The notes below the pieces were generated by a model. It searched no databases. It saw only the letters and a list, made by a program, of their open reading frames with translations, and was not told the DNA's origin. Shown in pieces: positions 7,497 to 18,578 of a stretch of 64,000 bases of DNA. The stretch is from Tessaracoccus coleopterorum (GTDB lineage: Bacteria; Actinomycetota; Actinomycetes; Propionibacteriales; Propionibacteriaceae). Both the position numbers and the translations under genes were made by a program. Numbering within the stretch: the first letter of the stretch is position 1; every line of letters begins with the position of its first letter. The stretch covers positions 806,001 through 870,000 of the forward strand of contig NZ_JAANIJ010000001.1 in assembly GCF_011174705.1 (NCBI RefSeq), given 5' to 3'.

Positions 7497-8269
7497 TCAC
7501 TCCTCGGTCGGGTTCGGCGTCGGTGACGGTGCGCCCATGGCTTCGAGGGCGTCGAGATGCGATTCGACGGTGGCTGCCAGATCCGAGTCGGGAGCGACCT
7601 CGAGCACCTTGTCCCAGTCGGCCTTCGCGCCGGCCGTGTCCGGCGGGTCCTCCGCGAGGTGGACGAAGCCCAGGTTGAACCACGCCTGCGGGTTGCGCGG
7701 ATCGAGCTGCGTGACCTTCGTCCACAGCTCCTCGGCGCGCCCGCTGTCGCCGGCATTGAAGTGGAGCACACCGAGTTCGAGGTTGACCGCGACGTCGTCG
7801 GGGCTGCTCAGCAGCTTCGCCTCGAGCTCGGCCATCCTGGCCGCGCCGGAGCCGGTCGAGGCCGTCGCGGTGGGCTGTCCGGCCGCCTGGTCGCCCGGTT
7901 CCTGGGGCAGGCCGATGCGGAAGATGCCGTAGACCAGCGCCGCGATCACCAGGATGCCGAGGATCGGGACGAGCGGGCTGCGGCCCTCTTCACGGGCAGG
8001 GCAACGGGTGTGGGCACCTTGTCCATTGGGTATGGATCTGCGGCCCGCGCCGGGGCTCGTCCTCGTCCTCACCTAGCTCGGCCAGCGCCAGATCGGAATC
8101 GGCCACATGGGCCGACCCGGCCACAGGGCCGAGCCGTCTGGCTGGACCGGCTCGCCGGCCTCGGGCGGGAGCTGGGCGGCCGCCCACTCCCGGAGCTCCT
8201 CGGGCGCGTCCCTGAGGAACGCGGCGAGGGCTTCGGGGTCGGGGCCGTCGTGTGCGCGTCAGCTTTCAC
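7497..8269 (-). CDS. Membrane-anchored TPR protein of the nrf/cytochrome maturation operon (frame-broken)
   Basis: The GTG at 8269 overlaps the nrfA stop. The cytoplasmic N-terminus (DGPDPEALAAFLRDAPEELR...) is followed by one membrane segment (LVPILGILVIAALVYGIF) and an extracytoplasmic tetratricopeptide region (ELGVLHFNAGDSGRAEELW, NPQAWFNLGFVHLAEDP, AKADWDKVLEVAPDS). TPR proteins of this layout resemble the CcmI/NrfG-type chaperones that hold apocytochrome for heme ligation, which fits the position between nrfA and resB. Frame breaks occur just after the start, near 8125 and near 8010. The N-terminal 70 residues match nothing I recognise. Confidence 0.65.
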
Positions 8270-9754
8270 GTTCCTCGGTCTTCTGCTTGTTGGCCTGGGA
8301 GATCTCCGACGGCTCGAACGTCGCCGGATCGACCCCGTTGAGCACGAGCTGTCCCTTGCGCGACGCGTCCAGCGAGTCGGCGATGATCTTCTCGATGTAG
8401 GCGGGGCGTGGAAGCCGTAGGAGTTCTCGGAGTACACGTAGTCGAGGTAGAAGCTGGCCTTGTTCTGGAACTCACGGGCCGCGTCGATCGCGGCGGCGGG
8501 GTGCCGTCGGTCTGCGCCTTCTCGAGGGCGTCGATCAGCTGCACCAGCGAGTCGAAGGCCACGTCACGCGAGTCGATGAACTGGTCCTGGATCTTGACGA
8601 CCCGGTTCTTCATCTCGTCCTCGGTCGAGTGGTGGCACGTCATGCACGAGGCGTTGACGTTGAGCATCGGCGACTGGATCTGATGGTTGGTGACCTTCTT
8701 GGCGCCCTCGGCCTCGTACGGCATGTGGCAGTCGGCGCAGCTGACGCCGTTGTCGGCGTGGATGCCCTGGCTCCAGATGTCGAACTCGGGGTGCTGCGCC
8801 TTGACGATCTCCGCACCGGTGGTGGCGTGCGTGAAGTCCTTGTGGCCGTCCTCGGCGTAGTACTCCCAGATCTGGTCGATGTTGATGCCCTTGCTCCACG
8901 GGAAGGTGAGTTCCTTGGTCTCCTTCTCGAAGTAGTACTCGACGTGGCACTGGGCGCAGACAAAGCTCCGCATCTCCTGACGGGTCGCGTCACGGTTGAC
9001 GTCGTAGTCCTCGACGCCCTCGCTCTTCTTGAGCGCCGCGATGCCCTCTCGAAGGCGGGCCGCGTGATCCGGAGCTCCATCGTCTCGGGATCGTGGCAGT
9101 CGATGCAGGACACCGGATGCTCGGCCAACTGGGAGGCATCGGCATACGACATCTTGTTCATCTTGGCGAACCCTGCGTCGCGGTCGCCGTCGCCCAACTC
9201 GTCCATGATCGTGACGGTCGAGGTGTGGCAGTTGAGGCAGGCGCCCGGCTGCTTGAAGTTCTGCACCCGGAGCGTGTAGCGCTGGTCCTCGAGCATGTAG
9301 GCGTGGCCACGCGCGTGCCGGTAGTCGACGGAGAACGGGTAGCCGTCCCACATCGTGACCAGCCGCGGGTCCTCCTCGATCCGGCTCGTCGAGATGACGG
9401 TGCGCGGGTCGGTCTCGGTGGCCGTGCGCTTCTCCTCCACGGATCCCGCATGCACGGTGGGCGTCATCTCGCTGGTGCGCAGGAACGACTCGTACTGGGC
9501 GGGAAGTTGCGTCCCCACACCGCCGGGTCGGAGATGGTGTCGTCCAGGTCGACCACCTTCGAGAAGGATTCGCCCGCCTCCCCTGCCGTTCGATGATGTT
9601 GGCCAGCAGCGCCGTGATGCCTGCCGTGGCGATCGCGGTCAGTGCGATCGCTGCCACGAAGATGCCCGCCTTGCGGGCGCGCCTCTTCGGAGGGGTTGTC
9701 TGGGCGTTGGCGCTGCCGTTGTCCGGCTGCGCCTGGGGGCCTCGGGTCAGCCAT
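8259..9754 (-). CDS. nrfA: Ammonia-forming cytochrome c nitrite reductase, pentaheme (frame-broken)
   Basis: ATG 9754 follows AAGGTGA. After an N-terminal membrane/signal segment (IFVAAIALTAIATAG) come five heme motifs in order: CLNCH, CIDCH, CAQCHVEYYF, CADCHMP and CMTCH. The NrfA-typical GKE-like lysine region (FPWSKGINIDQIWEYY) and Ca-site region are present, and the C-terminal YSENSYGFHAP is also typical. It reduces nitrite to ammonium on the outer face of the membrane with electrons from NrfH. The catalytic first heme is CxxCH, not the CxxCK of E. coli. Frame breaks lie near 9715, 9580, 9500, 9050 and 8500. Confidence 0.92.
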
Positions 9755-9760
9755 GTCTAC

Positions 9761-10246
9761 TCACCTTTTCCTGTGACCGACGTCGGAGTGGCAACGGGTG
9801 CAGTTGATCTGGTCGCTGCCTGCTGTCATGCGCATATCGCTGGTGAACTCGGAGTGGCAGTAGAGGCAGGCCTCGTTGGTCACCGCCCGGTTCGAGTCAC
9901 GGATCTCGATGTTTTCCGGATACCAGCCCGTCGTGAACTTCAGGCCGTGCCAGAAACCGTTGTCAGCCTTGACGTAGTACTTGCTGACGATGTTGTCGTG
10001 CGGCGCATGGCAGTCGTTGCACGTCGCCACGTTGGTGTGGCTGCCCGCAAGCCAGGCGTCGTAGTGGCCCTCCATCACGTGGCAGTTCGCGCACGTGGCG
10101 GGATCGTTGCCCAGATAGGAGATGCCCTTGGCGTAGATGAAGGTGAAGAGCCCGACACCGATCAACGAGCCGACGACGAATACACCCGCGGCGACCAGAA
10201 GATTCTTCTTCGAAATGCGGGACAACATGCGCTTGAGCCGTGCCAT
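9761..10246 (-). CDS. nrfH: Tetraheme quinol dehydrogenase NrfH
   Basis: Intact 161-residue gene with an ideal ribosome site (AGGAGG) before ATG 10246. It has one membrane helix (LLVAAGVFVVGSLIGVGLF) and four heme motifs (CANCHVM, CNDCH, CLYCH, CTRCH), the NapC/NirT-family layout. It passes electrons from menaquinol to NrfA. The CANCHVMEGHYDAW region is the typical first heme with a Met nearby. It is the first gene of the operon nrfH-nrfA-TPR-resB-ccsB-tlpA. Confidence 0.95.
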   Translation of the reverse strand: MARLKRMLSRISKKNLLVAAGVFVVGSLIGVGLFTFIYAKGISYLGNDPATCANCHVMEGHYDAWLAGSHTNVATCNDCHAPHDNIVSKYYVKADNGFWHGLKFTTGWYPENIEIRDSNRAVTNEACLYCHSEFTSDMRMTAGSDQINCTRCHSDVGHRKR

Positions 10247-10254
10247 CTCTCCTC

Positions 10255-10270
10255 CTACGACGGATCGTAG
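10255..10270. promoter_or_regulatory. Palindrome just upstream of nrfH
   Basis: CTACGA CGGA TCGTAG is a perfect 6-4-6 dyad 9 nt upstream of the nrfH start, overlapping the expected ribosome-site region. On the minus strand it continues to TACTACGAT, a string also seen near narG. It may be a repressor or activator site; the regulator is unknown. Confidence 0.4.
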
Positions 10271-10338
10271 TAGACATGGTCGGAGTTTTGCGCAAGAGGG
10301 TGGCATTAATCCCGACCACCTCTCAGGAGGCGGCCACG

Positions 10339-11297
10339 TCAGTTGGCGTAGACGGAGAGAAAGCGCCCGTACTCCAGGAAGACGCGTGTGCGCACCTCGG
10401 GTGCGGACAGCACCAGATCGTGCAGCCCGTCGTGGATGCGGGTCAGCACCACGAGGTCACCCAACCGCGTGACGCGCTCGGCGATGCGCTCTACGTCGAG
10501 CACGGTGTCGGCCTTCAGGAGCGACTCATCCCAGCTGCGTCGGAAATCGGTTCGCTTCGAGACGGCCAGCAGGATCGGGCAGTCGATGTCGAGGCCTGAG
10601 GCCACCCGGGCATGCCCCTGGAGGATCGCCGACAACCAGCCGACGCGGACCAGGAAGGCCGGATCGCCCTTGAGGTTGTGGTTGAAGACCCACTCCCCGT
10701 CGGCGTCAGCCGAGATGGAGCGGTGGTAGATGGTGCCGTCGGCCCGCGGCAGAGCGGTCGTGGGAGCGACCGCACCCACCGCCGAGAACATGGGCTGCGT
10801 CGTCGAACGCAGCATCGGGTTGGCCTGCAGTTCCAGCCAGGGCGAGTTGAGGATCAGCGCCGAGAAGGCGCCAGGCCGCTCGTTTGCATAGAGGCAGGCG
10901 AGGAGGCCGCCCGTCGAGTGCCCCATCAGGACGATGTCGTCGTGCCCCTCGTCCCTGAGCACCTCGAGCGCGGCGTCCAGCTCGACGAAGTAGTCGTCGA
11001 GCTTCGCGACGTATCCGGCCAACTGCCTGCTCCGCAGCGACCGGCCGTAGCGACGGAGGTCGACCGCGTAGAAGTCGTATCCGAGCCCGTCCATCTCGTC
11101 TCCGAGATGGGCCTGGAAGAAGTAGTCGCTCCACCCGTGGAGGTAGAGGACGGCCCTAGCCCTGGTCGGTTGACCGCGACGGATCACGGTCGCGACGAGG
11201 GACCGCTCCGGCTCATGGGCATAGGTCGGCTCATCGGGCAGTTCGAGTGTGAACTGTTCGTAGCCGGCAAGCTCGGAGTCGGGGCCCAGGCGGTCAC
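10339..11297 (-). CDS. Alpha/beta hydrolase, serine type
   Basis: Main frame from about 11270, with an N-terminal extension (GTG 11297, one frame change in a C run) giving AGYEQFTLELPDEPTY. Oxyanion region VLYLHGWSDYFFQ, nucleophile elbow LMGHSTGGLLAC (Ser in GHSTG), acid near DCPILLAVS.RTDF and catalytic His in RIHDGLHDLVLSA. The fold is that of monoacylglycerol-lipase-like or lysophospholipase hydrolases; the substrate cannot be assigned. It sits 17 bp downstream of the DUF3073 gene, probably in one transcript. Confidence 0.8.
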
Positions 11298-11313
11298 GGT
11301 GGAGTCGTCGTCG

Positions 11314-11532
11314 TCAGGACGAGCGGCGCTCGTCGTCCTCGTCGTCGGACTCGTAGTCGGAGTATTCCTCGTACTCCTCCGCCACATCGGCGTAGGAATC
11401 GGGGATCTCACCTACAGCTCCGTTGGCACCACGGAGCTCCCGCTCCAGTGATGCGAAATCGGTGTCAATCGGGCGATACTTCAGATCGCGTGCCACCTTG
11501 GTCTGCTTCGCCTTTGCACGGCCGCGCCCCAT
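11314..11532 (-). CDS. DUF3073 small actinobacterial protein
   Basis: This intact 72-residue protein begins MGRGRAKAKQTKVARDLKY, the hallmark of the DUF3073 family conserved across actinobacteria. Its C-terminal tail is highly acidic (EEYEEYSDYESDDEDDE), and the basic head suggests nucleic-acid contact, but no function is known. The longer upstream reading frame is ignored because the family always starts at this Met. The ~300 bp between it and icd hold the divergent promoters; I see no gene there. Confidence 0.9.
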   Translation of the reverse strand: MGRGRAKAKQTKVARDLKYRPIDTDFASLERELRGANGAVGEIPDSYADVAEEYEEYSDYESDDEDDERRSS

Positions 11533-11747
11533 ATCGGGTCGACCCCCTTGCCTTGTCCCTCGCGGACCTGCCGCGGAATCTGTCACTAACTCGTGGGTAC
11601 AGGCTACCCAATCCCTCGGGTTAGTCCAAAGACCGCACAGATCGGCGCGGCGTGCGTCAGCTCTCTGCACACGTCGCCCGCATCGGCTCCGGTGGGGCAG
11701 GACTGCCCGTGGCGCCAACACTATCCCGGCGCCCCGTTCCGCGCTGA

Positions 11748-14039
<2,292 letters not shown>

Positions 14040-14045
14040 GCCCGG

Positions 14046-14080
14046 CCGAGGGGCCCCGGCGTCGGCCGGGGGCCCCTCGG
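14046..14080 (+). terminator. Hairpin after icd
   Basis: CCGAGGGGCCCCGG pairs with CCGGGGGCCCCTCGG over a short loop, 6 nt after the icd stop. A TT follows but there is no long U-tract. Confidence 0.7.
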
Positions 14081-14137
14081 TTCCGGTGGGACGGCGACGC
14101 GGCAGGCAGGGCGGTTCTGGCAGTGGGAGGGCATCGG

Positions 14138-14884
14138 ATGGCAAACCGTGAGGGATCGGGAAACGGGAGCGCCTGGGTCGCGCCGTTGGTCACGACAGTG
14201 CTCGGCCTGCTGTATCTGGTCGCGGGCATGCTCGTGCTGATCCTGCTGACCTCCGCGGAACTGGGCCCGATGCGCTGGGCGATCGGCGTTCCCCTCCTGC
14301 TCCTGGGTGTGGCGAACCTTGCCCTGCTGCCGCGCTTCCGGCGCGACCGGCTCCCTCCGGACGAGGAGTTCCTGGACGTCGACGCGGAAGGGCACCCCGT
14401 CATCGGCACCCTCAGGTGCGCCGCGTTGCGGAGGCCATGCATGCGATGGGCTCGGGGTTGCCGCGCACCCCGCTGCAGATCCAGACGTCGCCGCTGGCGG
14501 TCCGGGTGGCGTCCTCGACCCGGCTGCCAGGCCCGGGCGGGTATCGCGGCGGTGGCGCACCACGCTGGCGCCCACCCCGATCCCGACGTGTTCATGCGGC
14601 TCGACCAGACCTGGGACTCGGCCTCGGGAGCCGGCTGGGGATCGGTCAGCACCTTCGCGGGAATACGAATCGGCGGCTCCGTCAGGATCGAGATCGATCG
14701 GGACGGGATCAACACCCGCTCAGCGACCCGGATCCCGGACCCCAGCCTCGCGGTGCGCGCCGCCGTGCGGCAGGCGGGGGTCCGCCTCGCCAAGCCGACG
14801 GCGGCCCTCGTCGGCATCGTCAACGGCGTCGGCTGCCTCCTGCTCACCATCTCCATCCTGATCGGAGTGGCCCTCTACCTGTAG
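14138..14884 (+). CDS. Hypothetical membrane protein (frame-broken)
   Basis: ATG 14138 is preceded by GGGAGG. Two N-terminal membrane helices (PLVTTVLGLLYLVAGMLVLI; AIGVPLLLLGVANLALL) are followed by a soluble middle part (PDEEFLDVDAEGHPVIGTL, DVFMRLDQTWDS, RIGGSVRIEIDRDGINTR) and a C-terminal helix (VGIVNGVGCLLLTISILIG). Two compensating frame changes lie between about 14415 and 14540. No family recognised. The gene looks monocistronic. Confidence 0.65.
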   Translation: MANREGSGNGSAWVAPLVTTVLGLLYLVAGMLVLILLTSAELGPMRWAIGVPLLLLGVANLALLPRFRRDRLPPDEEFLDVDAEGHPVIGTLRCAALRRPCMRWARGCRAPRCRSRRRRWRSGWRPRPGCQARAGIAAVAHHAGAHPDPDVFMRLDQTWDSASGAGWGSVSTFAGIRIGGSVRIEIDRDGINTRSATRIPDPSLAVRAAVRQAGVRLAKPTAALVGIVNGVGCLLLTISILIGVALYL

Positions 14885-14898
14885 GAGCCGACCGGCCC

Positions 14899-15198
14899 CA
14901 GTTCGCTGGTTGAGTCGACCGCCTGTCGTGACGAACCCCGTGACACGCGTAGGAACTCCCACCAGCACTAGTGTCCCGTGTCAGATATTCGCTGCGCTAT
15001 GCGGCCCTCCGCTGGCGCCTCGCGGCGTTCTCCTCCCTCGACGAACGGCAAGGTGCGACTTCGGTCGTCGGCCTTGCGATGCATCCACCGGCGAGCCACC
15101 TATCATCAACTAACCTCTGACACGAAACACTAGCCCCCACGCGACGCTGCTGGTCGCGCCACCACGGAGAGCCTGGCCAAGGCGCTACTCCGGGTGGC
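14899..15198. repeat. Intergenic repeat, copy 1, split by a MITE-like insertion
   Basis: It begins CAGTTCGCTGGTTGAGTCGACC and continues GACACGCGTAGGAACTC...CAGCAC, stops at the MITE at 14969 and resumes after 15132 with GAGCCTGGCCAAGGCGC..TCCGGGTG. The same order of blocks occurs uninterrupted in copy 2 (15246-15393). The GGTTGAG...GTCGAC core resembles REP-like intergenic palindromes of actinobacteria. Non-coding. Confidence 0.6.
14969..15132. mobile_element. MITE-like element, 164 bp with 16-bp terminal inverted repeats
   Basis: The left end TAGTGTCCCGTGTCAG and the right end CTGACACGAAACACTA are inverted copies (14 of 16 matches). The interior has no credible ORF. It interrupts repeat copy 1; copy 2 shows the uninterrupted order. 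Target-site duplication cannot be resolved beyond the TA/TAG within the ends. A transposase-encoding parent is not in the window. Confidence 0.65.
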
Positions 15199-15245
15199 CA
15201 CGGCCGCACGCCCGGCGGAACGGCCAGTTCGCCGGCCGAGCCGAT

Positions 15246-15393
15246 CAGTTCACTGGTTGAGCCGACCGGCGTCGACGAAGTCGACCTCCTGTCGTGGGGA
15301 ACCTCATGACACGCGCAGGAACTCACACCGGCACCTGGGGTTGCCACCGTTGACCTTCCCAGAGTCCGCCTGGCCAAGACCCGCTCCGGGTGC
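15246..15393. repeat. Intergenic repeat, copy 2, uninterrupted
   Basis: CAGTTCACTGGTTGAGCCGACC, a GTCGACGAAGTCGAC palindromic core, GACACGCGCAGGAACTC, CGGCACCTGG and CCGCCTGGCCAAGACCCGCTCCGGGTG align in order with copy 1. The remainder of 15394-15540 contains no gene. Confidence 0.6.
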
Positions 15394-15547
15394 ACGGACG
15401 TGTCCGTCCCGGGCCAGCGGGTCGCACTGGGCGCCTCGCGGCACCGCTGGCGGCGCTATCGTGATGGGCGTTTGCGCGTCGCCTGGTGCCTGACCACGAC
15501 ACCGGGAGGCGCCCCAGGTACCGCCGTTGTCGCCGAGGAGAAACCCC

Positions 15548-17682
15548 ATGACCGAGCCCAGCGCCCTCTCAACACTCTGGTACACGACGCCGGCAGATGT
15601 GTGGCACGCCGAGGCGCTCCCGATCGGCAACGGTCGCCTCGGGGCGATGCTCTTCGGACACGCGGACAGGGACGTCGTGCAGTTCAACGAGCAGAGCCTC
15701 TGGGGTGGGCTGAACGGGTGGGACGGGGAGTACGACCTGACCGCGACGGGTTTTGGTAGCTACCTCGACTTCGGCACCCTCACGCTCACCTTCCCCGGGG
15801 CGCCGCCGCGCCGTCGCGGTACCGCCGCGCCCTGGGCCTGGCCACCGGGCTGCACACCACGACCCTCACGCGCGACGGGGTCAGGTCGCTTCGCGAGGCC
15901 TTCGCCTCACGCGGGCGGACGTGATCGCGCTGCGCTACACGGCCGAGGTCCCCTTCGACGCGACCCTCACGTTGGCGTCCGCCCAGGACGGCGCCCCGTC
16001 CGTGTCGGACGCATCCACCCGCCGGATCTCCTTCGCGGGCACGCTCGGGAACGGACTCCGCCACGCGGCCTCCGTCCAGGTCTCCGGCGACGGCGGCGTC
16101 GCGGAGGCCGGCGACGCGCTGCTGATCACCGACGCCACCGAACTGGTGCTCATCCTCGACGCACAGACGAACTACCGGTTGAGCGAGCGGCACGGCTGGC
16201 GCGGCGAGGCCCCGGAACCGAAGCTGGAGCGCACCCTCGGCGCGGCCGCCGCGCGCACCTGGGCCGACCTGCTGGCGGAGTCGAGCGCCGACCTGGCAGC
16301 CCGGATGGGACGCGTCTCACTCGACCTCGGCACCAGCGGAGAGGAGGTCCTCGCGCTCCCCACCGACCGGCGGCTCGCCCGCTACGCGGAGGGCGGGAGC
16401 GACCCGTCGCTCGAGCGCATGATGTACGACTACGGCCGCTACCTGTTGATCTGCTCATCACGCGCTGGTGGGCTGCCCGCCAACCTGCAGGGCCTCTGGT
16501 GCAACCAGAACGACCCGACGTGGGGAAGCGACTACCACACCAACATCAACATCCAGATGAACTACTGGGGCGCGGAGCCCAACGATCTGGGTGACGCACA
16601 CACCCCGCTGATCGACTTCATCGCACAGGTGGCCGAGCCGAGCAGGGTGGCGACGCGCCGCGCCTTCGGGCAGAGACCCGGGGTTGGACCGCCCGCACCT
16701 CCCAGTCACCGTTCGGGGCAACGCCTGGGAGTGGAACACCGTCTCCAGCGCCTGGTACATGCTCCACGTCTACGAACATTGGGCGTTCTCGCGCGACACC
16801 GCCTACCTGCGCGACACCGCGCTGCCGATGGTGCGCGAGATCTGCCAGTTCTGGGAGGACCATCTGGTGGAACTGCCCGACGGCGCACTCGTCGCCCCGA
16901 TGGGGTGGTCCCCGAGCACGGACCGCGGGAGGACGGCGTCATGCACGACCAGCAGATCGTGTGGGATCTGTTCGGCAACTACCTCGAGCTGTCCGACGCA
17001 CTCGGAGACCCGGACCCCTACCGGAAGACCGTTGCCGACCTGCAGGCGCGCCTCGCCCCGAACCTGATCGGACGTTGGGGACAGCTGCAGGAGTGGCAGA
17101 GCGACCGCGACGACCCCTCCAGCCTGCACCGCCACACGTCGCACCTGTTCGCCGTCTACCCGGGCCGCCAGATCTCGACGGGCGCGACACCGGAGCTGGC
17201 CGCGGCCGCACTCGTGTCGCTCAAGGCGCGCTGCGGCGAGCGCGTGGGCGAGCCATTCACCGAGGCCTCGGTGGCCGGCGACTCGCGACGCTCCTGGACC
17301 TGGCCGTGGCGGGCGGCGCTGTTCGCCCGCCTCGGAGACGCAGAACGGGCGCACCTGATGATCCGGGGCCTGCTGCGCTTCAACACCCTGCCCAACCTGT
17401 GGACCAACCACCCTCCGTTCCAGGTGGACGGCAACTTCGGCATCAGCGGCGCCGTGGTGGAGATGCTGCTGCAGAGCCACGGCGGGGTCATCCGCCTGCT
17501 GCCGGCCCTGCCGGACGCGTGGGCGGCGGGCGGGTCGTTCACCAACCTGCGCGCAAGGGGCGGCTACGGCGTGAGCGCCCGCTGGGAGGACGGCCGGGTC
17601 GTCTGGTTCGAGGTGCTGGCAGACCTCGCGCCCGACATGCACGATGTGGTTGTCGTGGTCAACGGCGAGCGCCGCACGGTAA
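15548..17682 (+). CDS. Glycoside hydrolase family 95, alpha-L-fucosidase-type (frame-broken)
   Basis: ATG 15548 follows GGAG. MTEPSALSTLWYTTPADVW and ALPIGNGRLGAMLFG...VQFNEQSLWGG are the GH95 N-terminal signature. Later blocks are LPANLQGLWCNQNDPTWGSD, YHTNINIQMNYWGAEP, GNAWEWNTVSSAWYMLHVYE, SSLHRHTSHLFAVYPG and NHPPFQVDGNFGISGAVVEM. No signal peptide is seen, so it is probably cytoplasmic, acting on imported fucosylated or galactosyl oligosaccharides by inverting hydrolysis. Frame changes lie near 15800, 15905, 16680 and 16915. The end is uncertain: the main frame runs into the heme oxygenase gene, so the TAA at 17680 reached by one more shift is my choice. Confidence 0.85.
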
Positions 17683-17765
17683 GGCCCACCGACCCCAGGC
17701 CGGAGAGACGGCCCGCCGCCCGGCCCCGCCGGATAGGGCAGGGCCACGTCGTCCGCGCCCGGGCC

Positions 17766-18380
17766 TCAGCCGGCCAGATCCTCCAGGCTCGCGAAGACGT
17801 CCTGGTTGAGCTGGAAGGCGACGATGGCCTCGGCGACGGCGGCGTCGTGCGCTGCCTCATCCATGGGAGCCTCGTCGAGCGCTGCCCGATAGCCGTCCTT
17901 GTACGGCTTGACCTTCTCGATGGTCTCGAAGCGGTAGAACGAGATGCCGGGCTCCCCCAGCTGCAGGCCCAGCGCGCGACCGAAGATGGCGCCCAGCGCC
18001 TGGCCGCCGGAGAGGTCGCCCAGGTACCGGGTGTAGTGGTGGGCCACCAGAGCCGGCGCAGTGAAACCGACCTGCCGGATCCGGGCGGCATAGGCCCTCG
18101 CCGCGGCGGTGACCGGGACCTCCGCCTCACCGGGGAGGCTCAGCGCCACCAGGTCCGCCTTGAGCGTGTCGAGGCGGGCAAGGGCCGGATCGTGGAAGCA
18201 GCGGAACACCGGGTCATCGCCCATCGCGCGCGCCACGTCCTCGAGGGCCGTGTAGACGACGATCAGCTGCGCGGTGAGCCCCCGCAGATCCTCGCGCGTC
18301 ACGTCGCCATGACCAGGCGCGCCATGAAGGGGCTCGTCTCGGCGCTCTCGTGCGCCTCCCTGCGGCATGAGGTTAGCCAT
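17766..18380 (-). CDS. hmuO: Biliverdin-producing heme oxygenase
   Basis: Contains TAPALVAHHYTRYLGDLSGGQALG, the distal-helix signature of bacterial heme oxygenases, plus LIVVYTALEDVARAMGDDPVF and FQLNQDVFASLEDL at the end. It opens heme to biliverdin, CO and iron, using the host's reductase. ATG 18380 starts MANLMPQGGARE; in the first 30 residues one frame change hides the expected proximal-His helix (ETSPFMARLV appears in the next frame). Single gene, with an iron-box-like sequence over its start codon. Confidence 0.88.
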   Translation of the reverse strand: MANLMPQGGARERRDEPLHGAPGHGDVTREDLRGLTAQLIVVYTALEDVARAMGDDPVFRCFHDPALARLDTLKADLVALSLPGEAEVPVTAAARAYAARIRQVGFTAPALVAHHYTRYLGDLSGGQALGAIFGRALGLQLGEPGISFYRFETIEKVKPYKDGYRAALDEAPMDEAAHDAAVAEAIVAFQLNQDVFASLEDLAG

Positions 18381-18398
18381 AACTAACTCGGATTAGTT
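18368..18398 (-). promoter_or_regulatory. Putative DtxR/IdeR-type iron box over the hmuO start, plus adjacent dyad
   Basis: On the minus strand TTAGTTATGGCTAACCTCA matches the DtxR/IdeR consensus TTAGGTTAGCCTAACCTAA at 14 of 19 positions and covers the start codon. Next to it AACTAA-N6-TTAGTT (18381-18398) is a perfect 6-bp dyad. Corynebacterial hmuO is DtxR-repressed, so iron control fits. Confidence 0.5.
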
Positions 18399-18404
18399 GA
18401 TGGA

Positions 18405-18434
18405 AGTATCACCTATTGATCGCCCGCGGCGCAA
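18405..18434 (-). promoter_or_regulatory. Possible hmuO promoter
   Basis: Minus strand TTGCGC, 18-nt spacer, GATACT, ending about 25 nt before the start codon and directly upstream of the iron-box-like dyad. Weak but well placed. The rest of 18435-18530 shows nothing else. Confidence 0.35.
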
Positions 18435-18530
18435 GATGCAACACACCCTGTCTCCATCTTTGGGCAACCGTCACGGGCTCGATGCGACGAGTCACACCCG
18501 TCGGGCCCTTCATCCCGCCGCGCAGGACAT

Positions 18531-18570
18531 GACGAACGGCGGAGCCCCTTGGAGCTTCCGCCGTTCGTCG
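18531..18570 (-). terminator. Terminator of the purF-purM transcript
   Basis: GACGAACGGCGGAGC and GCTTCCGCCGTTCGTC form a 13-15-bp stem 9 nt beyond the purM stop. Confidence 0.8.
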
Positions 18571-18578
18571 GTTCGGGG

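Noticed and set aside
16803..17747. 314-codon minus-strand frame within the GH95 gene
   Set aside because: GH95 signature blocks lie on the plus strand across the whole interval.
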